Source of the DNA: Echinococcus granulosus
Taxonomy: Eukaryota > Platyhelminthes > Cestoda > Cyclophyllidea > Taeniidae
Direction of reading: 5' to 3'
NCBI RefSeq assembly: GCF_000524195.1
Contig: NW_020170401.1
Span: 382,705-446,704, forward strand
Length of the DNA: 64,000 bases
The notes below the pieces were generated by a model, which had not been told where the DNA came from, made no database searches, and was given only the letters and a program-made list of their open reading frames with translations. Position numbers and translations under genes: made by a program. Every line of letters begins with the position of its first letter. Position 1 is the first letter of the stretch. Below are positions 1 to 13,003 of the stretch, one piece after another.

Positions 1-605
1 CAAATGAAGTGACGCTGCTCGTGAACTATCTGAAAAGGATCGGCACGGAGCTGCCTACGGTACTCGGATGAAGACCTCTGTAGTGGTTGTATAGAACCCA
101 GATGGACAGATGTGGCTAGGTATCAGTGAAGTGAAAACAAAGCTGGAGGGAGAAAAACAAACAAAACTATTTTGAACGCCGTTCTTGTTCAAATGACTCG
201 GCTTCTAAGCAAGAGTTCTACCGTCTAGCGATAGACACGATGGACACGACCCTCGTCAATGTTCCCAAATAGGATGAAACTTCAAAGTCAGTGGTATTTA
301 TAAGGGAATTTAGTGATGCGGCACTCCATTATCATCTCATCCGCATGGAAATTCGACGATTGGATCGGTTGGCTGGTGGGTGTTTTTCCCACAGCACGGA
401 CTACGCTGTGATGTGGGACGCAGGAGGTTAACCGGCGGCGGGGCGCGTCGAGGGCGACGCTCGAAGTGAGAGGTGGCCATGTAGTACTTTGACTATTTAT
501 TTAAATCTTCGTTTTGGTTTCGTAGGCACTAAAGTTTTCACCTTTGTACTTAAGCTAGGCGACATGGACTCCGGGCCTTGCCAGTAGCTCCTTACCCTTC
601 TATAT
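1..605 (+). mobile_element. TRIM copy 1 (left end outside window)
   Basis: Internal region of the TRIM family from the left edge to 479, then the 3' LTR from 480 (TGTAGTAC) to about 605, where similarity fades. A purine-rich stretch (gtgagaggtggcca) sits just before the LTR, as expected for a polypurine tract. There is no coding capacity. Orientation is assigned from the family's primer-binding site and polypurine tract. Confidence 0.75.
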
Positions 606-2016
606 CTCTTTAGAGATAACTCGTGATGATGCAGTATCTAAAATTCGTTAAAAAATATGCCTGTATTCACCAGATATTGCATCAAACGCTTGTCAAGTAT
701 TTCAAAATGCCTCCTGCAAACTGTCAAGCAACTGGATCTAAAGTTATCCTCTCCTGGAGTGATGACGAATTCAATAGGAAATGAATGGTTAGTTTTTAAA
801 AAAGTCCTTGTATTACATAAAACAAGAAGATACTAGGGTCGACAGTTTTGAACTTTTCTGAGCACATAGCTTAAAACGATTTTCTTACATTGAGCTTCCT
901 CTACAGTCGGAACTTGTGCTGGTCACAGAATAGAGAATTCATATATCATTCATAAAAGTAGCATACCACGGTTGACTACTTCCTTACTAGAGACGTGATA
1001 TTTTTGTCCTGGACTGACAATGCTTAGAGTTTATACCTAAGTGGAAAGTACAAGGCATAAACTATCCTTGTTCTACAAGCTGTCCCCCTCTCCACTCTCC
1101 CCTTTTTGCTCCCCTTGTCGTAAACTAACGACTCACTTTTTTTGTCCCCACCACACAGCACGTGTTTGTGTGTGTAAGGCATTTGGGTAACACATCAAAG
1201 ACAGCACAAAATTTCTTCTACCCTCTACAAAGTATGCTTTTTAGGGCTTCAGTATGTGCAGCATATGTTAGGTAATTGCAATAACTCCTCTCACCAACGG
1301 AACAAGATTTCTCTTCTAACTCTGCTTCAAATGGAATACTTTGAATTGGGGACCGAGTATAAAAGGGAAGATTAGTTTGTGGTTTCATGGTTACAATTCA
1401 CGAGTGCTGCCATACCTTTTTGTTACTAAAGTTGAGTTGGAACCTCAAAGATTAAATGCTGACAGAAATTTACTGTTTGTTTATCACAGTAAGGTCATCA
1501 ATAGCAGAAGTTTCAATAAAACGGTGGAGTTTGACGTCATGAGGTTCCTTTTTTAAACCATTTAGCAGAAAAAGATAGCAAAAACAGATCCTAAATGTTA
1601 GAAAGTTAGTGGTTTGTGTTTAGAGATATTCTGATTAATTGTGCTATCTGGACGCAGCGCATGAAATTCGAAGGGATTTAGTTGCCTGAAGGCTATGGAG
1701 AAGTCGGAATCTTGAATTTTCTTATATGATTTTCGATTCGCTATGATTAAAAGGTCATCAAGGGGGTCGCAATATCAAGAACCTGATGACAGCTGTCATG
1801 GAAAAGCGTTTGTTTTGATACAAGTAAATATTGACATGTCTACGCATAAGTTGTGCATTCAACCATGTTTACCAGCATTTAATAAACTTTATGAGTCAGG
1901 TCATATAAATTACACTTGTACTGACAGTTAAAACTATCTATTCAAAGAAACTTCAATTAAAGTACCTAAAAGAAATTAACTTTATTTTACCATGCCCCGA
2001 AGATTACTTGGAATTT

Positions 2017-3014
2017 TATAGTGTCCCTAGTCTTTCCTGAGGACAAAGAGAAATCATGGTACTGCAACAGAAGGGCTGGATGACCAATGACAAGGCTTGG
2101 AGGCCATAATGTTTAACGAAAGTACGAAAGCGGAGACTTCTGTGCCTGCAAAACCAAAAAGAGGAGGGAAACTCTCAACAAAATCATTACATAGTCCCTC
2201 TCTTCTCTTTCAAACGTGGTTTCTGAGGCTCGTCTTGATCATCCCACCTCGTCGACCATCACAGCGTGGTCGGTGCTGTGAGAACATCACCCAAGAACTA
2301 GCTGTGGGAGAGATCGAAGATGTCAGACTGCAACCTCACTGAAATCTTTTAGAATTCCTGAAGAATGCAGAGTTTTGTCCTCTGTAGGAACAGCATCGAG
2401 GGGTTTAGGAATGTACAGGCTCTCAGAAGTCGAAATAACACTAACCTAAAAGCCGAGTTATTTTATGTAGACTGGGGTTGAATTAGTTTCGGGCGGATGG
2501 GGTTTAGCGTCTATTCCACCATGTCGCTTTCTCGCACTTCAATGTTGCCTAGCCGCATATCCGTCTGGTTTCTATCAAGTTGGTTTCTTCCGTTTACTTT
2601 ATTGACGTTTTCGTAAATGTACCATACACAGCTCCGTAACGAAATTTTCTAGGTGGTTCACAGCCACGGCTGTTGCAGTTGTGAAGGTAGACAGCATTTT
2701 TGACCTGTCACTTTGGGCTCGTTACAGACTCAATCATCCGCAGCTTATGTATTTAACATTCATCATTGGAAATCAGTGTCGTTTTCCTTTAGGATCAGAT
2801 TTATTTTCCGCTGCCAAAATTGTAGCTCTCTATGACTTACTTAAAGACAAAAGAAGCCATAATACGAGAATAGAATGTGGATTGCTGACGTAAAGATGGG
2901 AAGGGTCTAATGACATACCCAAGAGGGCATGCCACCCAGCGGAAGCGAACATGCCAAGACGTAAATCCCTGCAAAACCAAACCAAAGAGTTGGAAAAATA
3001 CTTGCTGAATTGCA
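2017..3014 (-). mobile_element. TRIM copy 2, full length
   Basis: LTRs at 2,017-2,191 and 2,821-3,014 flank about 630 bases of internal sequence. On the plus strand ctgccaaaa lies next to the LTR at 2,821, a mutated form of the primer-binding site. The flanks attt and tttt fit a 4-bp target duplication with one change. Confidence 0.85.
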
Positions 3015-4690
3015 TTTTGGTCACCTCTTTAGTGAATAAAGGTGATAGCTTATGTTTGTTTTAGGTTATGATACTCAAGGATCCTCCCACCAAATTAATC
3101 AGATAAGTCCGTGTCTCTACTGGAATGAAGATGAAATAAGTGCAAAAAACTTCGCCAAACGTTTTATTTGTTAAGATAATCAACGTTATATCTCAATGGG
3201 ACGCTAATCAGTGAGTTCCGCCTATCCAAAACTTATTAGTGGCTACCTTTTAGTTCCAAACTATCCATTCTCTACGAAATGGGTTAGCGTGATGCTGGAA
3301 AATAATGATGTTTCTCACTTGGAAAAATATAGTCAGGAGGGTACGTAGGATGAGGCTGAGGTGAGACATTTTTCCCTCCCATCCTGAAATGGAAATCCAC
3401 TCAGAGGTTGGCTTTGTAATATGGGAAATAGGGTCTCATGGTTATTGTTCCGCATTGACTGACTAGATACAGTTGATTTTGAAGGTAAATCTTTTCCTCC
3501 ACACGTTCGAGGTGTTTAGAGTAGACGAAAGTCATAATTCTGACTGGGCTTTCAACAAAAAACTTGTATCGGACGCTCTCATCAGCAGTTCACCACCCAC
3601 AAAGCAGGTTGGGGCTTCTGAGGGTGAAGCGGTGCCTTAAAAGTGTGATGTAGGCAGTTGGTAAATCGTTTGGACATAACTAGTGTATTCTCTCGAGCTC
3701 GAATTTGGAATACAAAGGACATTTTTTAATGCAGTCAGCAAATGGTCTACTGGAGAATTTTTACTACATGCTAAAAGTGGAAAAGAAGAAACTGAAGACT
3801 CTCACAGCCCATTATTATCTGTTAACGCGTTGCCTGCAGAACCTATCCACTTTAGGACTAGGCATAAACAAATGGCTTCAACATTCGGTATTGCAGAAAT
3901 TCACTCCTGATATGCTTGACAGTTGGCAATTTTCCCAATGGTGACTAAAATTAGAAGTCGATTTCAACACTGGAACCATGTCTGAGTGATATATTCTGCT
4001 ATCTCTTCTTCCTCAAAAATTTAACAAGAACCTTCACCGGTATTGTAACCATGTTAAGTTCCGGTTTGTAGAGTAGATAAGTTCAAACAACATCCACTTG
4101 GTGCGACCAGCGTTCTACGGGTCTTTTAAAGTCAAGATGTCAGCACTGAAAAACACACAAAAGTTTTATCACCTAATATACCTAACAGTACTTCTGCGGC
4201 CATTCAGAACGCAAACGTACCCTACTGCAGGCAGCACGGTTTGTGTAAGTGACCAGTTTTAAATATATCTGACTCCACTTTTTGCCGAAATTATACGAAT
4301 AGGATGAGCAAAACCTTCCATCTCCACTTTGTTCAGGATGAGTATGCAATAATCACCAAAAGTTCCTGTTACACAGTCATGAGTATTGTGGTTGCTTTCT
4401 TTGGCGGCAGACCATAAAAGATCCAAGAGATATGCTACCACATTGACAAGCAGATGCTAAGATAGGAGATAGAGAAAAAAAGCATAAAGAAAGTGTCTTT
4501 TACATGATTAATCTTGAGAGAGAATTCCACAACTGTGCGTAATTCAAAGTGCAATGGTTTGCAGCCCCAGTGTAAAGGTAACTGCTACTTTTCATACCGA
4601 GAGCTAGTCCAGAAGAAATTCAACCACAATGGCTCCGATAAAAACCACCAGTGGCTTTCCAGGTTAACTGTGATCATCTTAAGCAAATGT

Positions 4691-4706
4691 GTCACACATG
4701 TGTGAC
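4691..4706. repeat. Dispersed palindrome, copy 1
   Basis: GTCACACATGTGTGAC, a perfect 16-bp palindrome. A second, imperfect copy (GTCATATATATGTGAC) lies 28 bases further on. Confidence 0.6.
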
Positions 4707-4734
4707 TTGTGGGTTCAAGTATGAAAAGCAGGGC

Positions 4735-4750
4735 GTCATATATATGTGAC
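4735..4750. repeat. Dispersed palindrome, copy 2
   Basis: GTCATATATATGTGAC; one base pair departs from perfect symmetry. Confidence 0.6.
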
Positions 4751-5032
4751 TCTGGAATAGAAGGAGTTAAGAAGTATTGCTATTCCGGTGATCTTATTTA
4801 AATCGAAGTAGGGTTGGGAAGTGTCAACGCAATCAAAATTTGTCACTGGTTTTTAAGGGACAATTCCGAAAAATCCCTCCCAAAACACAGACTGCAGAAT
4901 ATTAGTGTCTACTTAGGTCAAAAAATAACAGTAGGAATTTCAAGAATGACGACTGAAGGCGATGAAAATGCCTTGAGTGATGTCCGTAGTAATAAATAAA
5001 CTTTCTGATTTAGCCTTGTATTTATTAATAAC

Positions 5033-6069
5033 TCACAGTTCCCGACACCTTTGAGAAGACTAAAGAAGACATAATATTCTGGCAGAACAAGTATTGCTAA
5101 CATGGAAAAGGATTAGGAGGACAATACTGTCAAGACTCAGAGGCCGTGGCGAACCTTAAGTGCATTGCATATCCCGGTTCTAATTTGGAGCATCGACCCC
5201 GATGCTCCCCTTGATCAACTCTATGCGTCGGCCATCACAACTTACTCGGTGCTGTAAGAAAAAGCAGCCAAGATCCATCGGCGCTAGTCTTTGAACTTTA
5301 TTGTACTTAAGGAGACTAACTTCAAAGTCACTGGTTTCTTTTGGTAATTTCACTGGACCCGGATTTTTGTTCTATTTGGGGATTGCGTCAGAGAAAAGGG
5401 AATGCGTAAGCCAACACATGTGTCCATCAGTAGTCGCGAGAACACTGGCCTAGAAGCGACAATTCGTTTAAGGATGTGTTTTAAAATAACTTTGTTAGGA
5501 AAAGCCTAGCCTCTAACCCTCCTTGTCACATTGTTTTCACCTAAATACTGACCAGACGTACCAGTCCATCTGGGTTCAACCCAGCTAACAGAGAGGTGAA
5601 AAGGTATCACATGTTCGCTATAGGGATATCTTCATACAGGTAGTGCAGACAGCTCCATAGTCAGCTTTCAGACGGATCATAGGTACGGCTAATGGCACTT
5701 TAGCTGTTTATAGCATTTCTGCAGAACACTGGACTTGGATAGTTGCCGAACTTAGAAGTCATTCTCAACCCTTCTCTTAGGGGTCGTCACAGATTCTCCC
5801 ATCCACAGCACAGACCCTTCTTCAGTCAAATTAAGGTTTAGCATTCAGTAGTAGAAATAATGGTAGTTGTTGTTTGGGGTCAAGTTCGCTTTTCGCTGCC
5901 ACAAATGAAGCTCCCCAAGACTTGCCCAAAGTTTAAGGAAGGCATAATTCTGTGACTGGGGGCTACTACATAGTTCAAAAGCCATTTCGCCCGGTGGGAG
6001 TATAATCGGAGAACCTTAAGGGTCATTAAAACCAAAGCAGAAACTTGAACAAATAAGTGAAGCATTACA
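5033..6069 (-). mobile_element. TRIM copy 3, full length
   Basis: LTRs at about 5,033-5,169 (internally shortened) and 5,906-6,069 (ends ATTACA). The internal region includes the shared 'gatgctccccttgatcaa' block and ends in cgctgccacaaa, the primer-binding-site side. It lies in intergenic DNA. Confidence 0.83.
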
Positions 6070-6831
6070 CACTGATATCTTGAATATGTCTTCGCGACGA
6101 TACGGGAACGGGCAAGTCATAAAAAGGGCCTAATGTTTACTTGCAAGGAAAAAAATATGCAAAAGTTTCCAAAGCTGAAGCATGTATGATTCATTAATTA
6201 CATTCATTACTTCAACTATTTTCTATAAAAGTGGGAATGATGTTTGTTTAGCCCAAGTTGATGAAAATCTTTTGCAACCTATCGGTGACCTCAAGGTCAT
6301 ACAAGAAAATCGCGGCGTCATAAGCACGTGTCACTGCTGTCCATCATGTTATGTTGTTCATTTTCGGATAGCGTTTTTACATGGTCACATTTTTACGAAG
6401 TTCTTTAGAACTTTGACCAAAACTTGTGCCTGTTTTGTGGAAAAATATTTATACACTATTTTAGCGCCCCCTCGATCATTTACTGTAGCTTACACAAATT
6501 CTCCATCATAGGGATAGCAAAAACAGGTTCTTTTGTCACCCCCAACCTTACGTCACTAAAAAAGATTACAGATTCATATTTTTTACCTCATCTCATTTGA
6601 TTGTGCAAGCACCCTTCCGTTATGTTCCCTAAAGTCGTTTCAGGTAAACGATTTACTACTGCTTAAATAGGGTTCCCTCGGCGTCTATGGCGCACAGCTT
6701 ATCAGGACCCGCTTGTGATACACTTTTGCGTTTTGTGCATCATAATTAACAATTTAAGTTCCTCATGTGGTAAAAAGTATGATATACTGTACCTGAAGTA
6801 GGTCAAGCTCACTAATAAGTACCCCACCCGC

Positions 6832-6847
6832 GTCACGTATATGTGAC
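6832..6847. repeat. Dispersed palindrome, copy 3
   Basis: GTCACGTATATGTGAC, identical to the copy at 49,423. The right flank resembles the right flanks of the copies at 14,239 and 49,423. Confidence 0.65.
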
Positions 6848-6966
6848 GTCCAGGTTTCCTAACCTCATTCTGAAGTTACATGTGTGAAGGGCGTGCTTTG
6901 TTAACAACCAATAACTGGTCGCCCTAAGCTAACTTAAAAAGATGACCAAATAGATGTAGGATATTG

Positions 6967-7912
6967 CGTAATACTTCAATTGCTTACTTAATTTTTCGTT
7001 TTAATTTTACGGACATTTAACACTGCGCTTCTGTATATCCTCTTAGCGACATGGGCTTCAAACCATGCTTGTAGTCCTCCACCCATTCTGTACAGCAGCA
7101 ATACTAAATGCTAAAGCTCTGCGCAAAGAAAGAATAGCTTATAGAACTGGTAAAAGTATCTGTGATGACCCCTAACAGAAGGGTTAAGAAATGATTCCTA
7201 CTTTCAGCAACTGCGTTAGCGCCGTGGCTGCAAGCCATCTGGAAAAGTTCATTACAGAGCTGTCTATGATACCTTTAAGATGCTGTCAGTTAAATAAACA
7301 CTAGCCGAACAGAACCCATGTAGACAGATATGTCTGGACATCACTGAATTTAGAACAAAGTGGCAAGGAGTAATAGGCGTGAAACCCTATCACCACATAA
7401 CTCCGTTAAACTTCATCTTTGACCAAATGACTCCCCCCACATTTTATTGATTCTTACAACAGGTGATGGAAATATGGGATGGCCAGGACATTTCCCCTTC
7501 CCTAACAGGACGATACCTCACGTCCAGTGGAATAGACAAGAGGGAACATTGACATTTCTGTCAGATATCTTCTTGCTAGCATGCAAATTAGATGACTGAC
7601 ATGGTTGGTTAGTGAATGTTTTTTACAAGACCGACTACGTTCTGGTAGCCGACGCAATAAAGTTATCTAAAAAAGGCGCTGAGAATGACGCTTTGAAAGG
7701 AATAAGGGGCTACGTAATACCTTGATTACTTGTTTAACTCTTCGTTTTGATTGCTCGAACACTGCAGAGCTTGGTCTTTGCACTTCCTCAGGGCGGTGTG
7801 GCCTCTGGGTTATACTGGCAGCCCCTCTTTAGCCGATGTGCTTCTAAAAACATCTATTCTATCCAATTGCTGTATCTTCTTTCATCTTTCGGGAGGTCGT
7901 AGTACGCCACCA
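6967..7912 (+). mobile_element. TRIM copy 4
   Basis: A partial 5' LTR from 6,967 (about 145 bases) and a 3' LTR from 7,713 to about 7,912 flank a shortened internal region. Both LTRs start CGTAATAC instead of TGTAATAC. The purine-rich run gaaaggaataagggg precedes the 3' LTR. The right end is approximate. Confidence 0.75.
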
Positions 7913-10777
7913 TTTATCGCCTGAGGATAAACGTATCCCATATAACAACTTCTGAGCGACAGGCTATCATAAATAATGCCAAGGTTTTTGTCTGCAAGGC
8001 CAAAATAAAAGTATTTTTTTAAATACCTTAGGTGTCGACAATCCTGTCCATCCAAAACAAAAACACATTTAAAATTGCGGATTGTGAGCCGTAGCTGTTC
8101 GGCTTTGCGTAATTCAAGTTGCATATCCGCAGTTCGCCTTATCTGATATGCATTTTCCCTTCAACAGCTGTTATAGCTCTTAAGGTTCCAACCTCACCCT
8201 CCAATACACATACACTCTTCACACACAAGTGTTATACAGAAGTTACTTTCTTTAAGCAAAAAGTTAAAAAAAGAGTTTCCACGAAAGTAGCCTGAAACAA
8301 ACGATGCAAATAAAGCACAAAGTACTAGTATTAAGAGGTATGGTGTGTTAAGAGGAGGTCTTGTCATCAGCCCCTGGGAGAAAATTCATTACTTAACAAT
8401 AGTTAACCGTCTGGATGTACATGAATGCCTGATGTCATATCTCCGACATTAAAATATAAAAAGCGAAGCTATGTAAATAGTCTTCTTTCTTTATTCTTTA
8501 TCGTGCTATAACAACCCAACTTGATAATGGCAAAAAAAGCTTAGTGTACTCACTAAGTATTAACTTGCCTTTTTCTACATCCTTCCAGAGTGGAATTTCA
8601 TCTGATTTATTCATGAAATTTCGCCAGCTACGGTTGTGTGCTCGAGCTCACCTCACCGAACAGCGGAAGCCATGCATTCAGCTTTCGTTCTGTGGGTTTG
8701 CATCACTAATTCCCCAGCGGTTGTTTAGGCAACACCGAATTTCTGCCGCGAATAAACAATTTGTTTTTTTTAACTTTGCAAAATTATCCAAATTCCAAAA
8801 GTCTTTAAAGAGAAAAGATAATTATGTAAGTACTTTGAGGACGTGATTAAAATCTATACTTAAAATTGGCGGGCAAATTATTTGGACTTTGCGGCATGTG
8901 GAGTACGTGAGGGAAGTAGACCGTTAAAATCAGTGAGATGGAATCTACGGTCTCGTTGGGAAGACGGCTCAGTCTGCAATCGTCTTGTCTCCCTTGCAGT
9001 TGGTTTTAGTTCACTTGGAGGCTGTTGTGATGCCAAATGCGTGGGAAACATTAGGGCAATGAACCAATCTTTTCCTTCTCTTCATACTCAGCCTCACCAG
9101 GGATGACTTGAAGGTCTGGCAGACCATCTAATCGCTTACACCAAAGTTATTTTATCCTGTACGTCTTTTGGTTTCCAAAACCGCTATTTAAGCGCTGCAT
9201 CAAGAGAGCAGTGGGATGCCGGGCACATTCGTCTATCTGTCTAAAACATGATACTTTTAAAAATCTAACTTGGACAGAAATGTCAACAGTGGGTAAATTT
9301 TGTGGGGAATGGGGAATGACCTCTTAAGCAGGATGAGAGAAGCTCGAACCTTTTTTTCTTAATCGTGTCTTAGACAGAGGTCTCTCTCGGGCACATTTTC
9401 GCCCAAACTGTGTTCCCTACGAGACGTCATCCATCCAGCTCCACCAGTTTGGACTGGTCTTATACCAGTCAAACCTAGCCGTAATCAGTGAAAAGAAATA
9501 ACATTGTCGAATTCTAGAGTCATTTGTCTCATGATGAGAAATATTTACCTTTCTGATGAGAATTTATGTCTAGTTTACCCATTTATTATTAAAAAATCCA
9601 TTGTGGTGGAGTTCCATTGTATTCCGCAATTAGGATCCACATGCCTCTCCACGTTGTTCATGCATGAAGGGCTTTTATATGTATTCTTCGCTCATTTACC
9701 ACATAATTTGTAGCATTACACTCACTGGACCGTCCAAGCTGACCAGTCACGCATGTCATCTGGGCATTACCGAAGAGAGAGAGGCAAAAATTAAGACTTA
9801 CCTCGTCAATGAATGAGCAAAATAAGTTTTTGAGTCTAAGTACAGAATAACCAGCCTTTCCATAGGCTTCCTTTGATCCAAGGACCTCTCATTTTTTTAT
9901 TAATAATACGAGAAAAGGTGTTCTTTCGTCACTAAAAATCCCGTCATTATTGTTTTTATGAATCATTTGAAACCAAACGAAAATTCCAGAGCACAGTAGT
10001 GGTTAGACAAACCAGATGGTGCAGCATTTTGTTGTGCGAAGGTTTGACTCTACCATTCAGGCGGTCGTACAACTCCCACGCGTCACTCATCTCCACCCAC
10101 CTGGACAAAAATGAATATTTCACACCGGTCGGGCAGTTCTTAGGAGTGATTAACGAAATGGCTTGGGGACTGGAGGCTTTGCGGTGTGTGTCAATAAACG
10201 ACAGATGCGACCACGATAGGGAATGCATGATTAATGAATCGGCCTGCTCTGTGTGGGGGAATGAAGGGGGAGGGGAGACAAATTATCCATTCCTTTTTTG
10301 TTATTTACCCATAAACCGGAATTAGCCACACGTACCCGCGGACACACACACGAGGCACTCTGAGATAAGCATCTGCGATGGTCGGTCGATGGCGGTTACT
10401 CTTTCATCTTGCGTGCTAGGCTTCGCCCTAGCTCTTCGGTCCCCTGTCCCCACCCGCCCTTCCCCTGTCCCCTTCTCTAGTCCCCCAAAACACAACTAAA
10501 CTTCTGCGCTTACCACCTTGAATGCGTCCGCAATACTAAAAGCAGCATCGGTGGTAACCCCCCTACCCTTGATGATACATTTTAGTGTCTGCTTAACATA
10601 CTGATACATCAGCATCACCTGAAGACTAGTAAACAAGATTCCATTAAACAGAGAGGTTGTCACTAGGCTATCAAACATTTCAGTCCAACTGTTTTTTCGA
10701 AAGGGGTATGGCCGTCATTACAAGCAGCAATTTTGTGATATTTTTGGACATAAGGAAAGTATTTTATTACAAATTAC
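7913..10777. other. Intergenic, no gene seen
   Basis: Open frames of 90-108 codons overlap on both strands at 9,956-10,325, and a 100-codon frame lies at 8,544-8,846. None is recognisable. A C-rich block at 10,441-10,472 could form a G-quadruplex on the minus strand. Confidence 0.55.
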
Positions 10778-11676
10778 TGCAGCACTCCAAGACTTTCTCA
10801 AATTCGAAAAAAGTCATAATGCTAGGACAGATTATGCGTTGCCAGTGTACAAAGAAGGACTGAGGCTCTACTGACATGCCTGAAGACCATGCCCTCGAGG
10901 TGAGGCACAATGGTGGAGCCTTAAATCTCCGAGTTACTTTTGAGCATTGTCTCTGACACTCCCCCTGGTCAACCTCTCCCGTCGGCCATCTTAACGTGGT
11001 CGACACTGTAAGAAAAAACCCACGAACCAACCCCGCCTGTCACCCAATTTGCATGCAAGGGAGAAGGTACCTAACCGCAACGTCACTGCTTCCTCTCACC
11101 AATTCCACTAAATCTAGAGTTACGTCCCCTATGAAAACTGCATTGGGAGAAGGGGGATTGTGCTGGACGTCAAGAATGTCCATCGCCAGTTGCATGAACG
11201 TTGAACTAAGAGCAAAGCCATTTAGTAAAGGATGGGGATTTTGCGTTAATCCGTCTATCAAGGTTCTATCCAGGTAGAAGAGCGGTGAAGGACGTTTCGC
11301 GTGTTGCCACAATTGGCGTTTTTATTTAGGTTCTTTAGACGGTTCCGTAATGAACTTTACCTCATGGTTTACGGCCATTATTAGTGTCGCTTTAGCTGTT
11401 AATAACATCCTTGCGGAATGTCAAAGGTGGGTGCTATTTTCGGTCCTTCTGCTGGGGATCATCACAGATTCTCTCATCCATAGCATGTGCCCTTCTTTCG
11501 TCACATCAAGATCTAGCATTCAAGAATAGAAATAGGGATAGTAGTCCTTTAGAATCAAGTTTGCTTGCCACCAATGAAGGACCGAAATTGTAGAACTCTG
11601 TTGGAATCTGTAATGCTAAAGGACAAAATGTCCGAGAGTTCGTTTACACCGTTAAACAGACAATTAAAGCATTATG
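10778..11676 (-). mobile_element. TRIM copy 5
   Basis: One LTR from 10,778 (TGCAGCACTCC) is truncated at about 10,930. The other, at 11,575-11,676, lacks its middle. The internal region is well preserved. The flanks ttac and ttag fit a 4-bp duplication with one change. It lies 1.2 kb beyond the Wnt stop codon. Confidence 0.8.
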
Positions 11677-12511
11677 TTAGTGCTTGCGAAATTCCAAGCT
11701 TAATCACAAATAAGTCACACACTACAGGAGGGGTCTGTGTTGAGAGTAGCAATGGTGCAACATTTGACTTCTCTATCCAGCCAGATGGATAGCTGGACGA
11801 ATTCTATTTCCAAGTGGATAAAAGGAGCAAGCTTTAGGTGCTTTCGAGATTACGGTGGCCAACAATTTGCAAAAGTGCCATTCTGGCTGACGATTTCAAT
11901 ACCTTAATCAAAAGTAAGTCACCTGTCACGTGGGGTGTAAATCTGAGCCGAGCTGTAAAGATTTGTCAGAGCAAAGAATTCGGAAGGGCTCCACTTCCAA
12001 ATGAGAAGAAGAAAATACGCACTTTAGAGACTCCTGCTTGTTAATGGTTATACGGAAAGTTTTGTTTTACCGAGACGTTTTAATGGCATCGCGTCCAATA
12101 TGGTGGACAGATTGGTGCTTATCGATGCTAAAGCTTAAACCGATACATTAGGGTAGAAAAATGGGATCTGGTCAAAGAAGTTGGAAGATAAAAGGGACTG
12201 AATTTACCCCTCTGAGCCCCAGCATGCACCAACATGCTGAAACTGTTTTTGGATAACAAATTGCGGCATTCCAACTCCACAACAACTTGTCAATTAAATC
12301 TGCAAAATTTGATGGATAGACTGGAGGATCAATAAGTCATTTTTCTTCGCGAATTTGCACGCCTTAAACCGCTATAGACACCAAGTTTTCCCTCTAAATT
12401 CAAACATTTTAGTGAGGGAATTTTATGTAAACACCGGCGGACATCAAAACATAAGAGGTCCCCAAAACCTGCAATTTTATCATTCATAAAATGAAAGGCA
12501 TCGTACAGGTA

Positions 12512-12517
12512 TTTATT
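12512..12517 (-). terminator. Candidate Wnt poly(A) signal
   Basis: AATAAA on the minus strand, about 330 bases after the Wnt stop codon. It is the first exact hexamer I found downstream, so it is a reasonable but unproven 3' end. Confidence 0.35.
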
Positions 12518-12567
12518 TTCAGCCCAAATTAGAGTGATTAGTCATTATGTGTTGGTAGACTGCACAC

Positions 12568-12583
12568 GTCACGTATACGTGAC
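12568..12583. repeat. Dispersed palindrome, copy 4
   Basis: GTCACGTATACGTGAC, perfect; symmetry extends to 18 bases with the flanking C and G. It lies 0.27 kb beyond the Wnt stop codon, so it may fall in the 3' untranslated region. Confidence 0.65.
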
Positions 12584-12849
12584 GCTGGGCGAAAGTATAG
12601 TGAAGCACCCAAATTCCCCTTTAAATCGGTGCTTTATATCAATATCATCCCAAATAACAAACTCTTTACTCAAAACTAACTTAATAAAATTTCGTTTCTT
12701 ATTTATCTTAGACAAAAATTATTCCAAAAAACGCATAAGTCAATCACGAGGTGATGTAGTTTGCAATGTAAATAGGTGGTGGATCGGGAAGAAGGAGGGA
12801 TGAAACTCAAAGTCGTAGGCTTCATAGGCGAGGCTTCACACATGAGAAC

Positions 12850-13003
12850 TCAAAATTTGGACTTTCGACGCTGTCCTCTCCACAAACTGATCGAACTGAC
12901 GTTGAGCAGCTCGTCAATCCTTCGCGATAGCGCTGTCGACTCCGGTTTGCAACGATTGATGCGGTCTTTACGATGACACATTTTGCATTTCACCTCACAA
13001 CAC
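12850..13003 (-). CDS. Wnt: Wnt ligand, terminal coding exon 5 with extended tail
   Basis: One base completes Trp477, then CCEVKCKMCHRKDRINRCK (478-496) gives the last five cysteines of the Wnt fold. The acceptor is tctccatttcag. Most Wnts stop within a few residues of the last cysteine. This one continues 32 residues past Cys495 as a Ser- and Arg-rich tail ending in GQRRKSKF, then TGA at 12,850-12,852. The exon is 6.1 kb from exon 4, across an assembly gap. The phase match and uninterrupted cysteine pattern make the assignment firm. Confidence 0.92.

Larger units (their letters stand above)
3015..5032. other. Intergenic, no gene seen
   Basis: Apart from the two palindromes near 4,700 I see only short open frames (under 80 codons) without recognisable domains. 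Confidence 0.6.
11677..12849 (-). other. Wnt 3' flank
   Basis: Region beyond the Wnt stop codon. It holds the palindrome at 12,568 and a candidate poly(A) hexamer at 12,512-12,517. The extent of the 3' untranslated region is unknown. Confidence 0.5.

Noticed and set aside
4705..4722. GGTTCAAGT resembling a tRNA B box
   Set aside because: No A box, acceptor stem or cloverleaf could be formed around it.
9546..9570. CTGATGAG core suggestive of a hammerhead ribozyme
   Set aside because: No matching GAAA box with flanking stems was found in the right arrangement.
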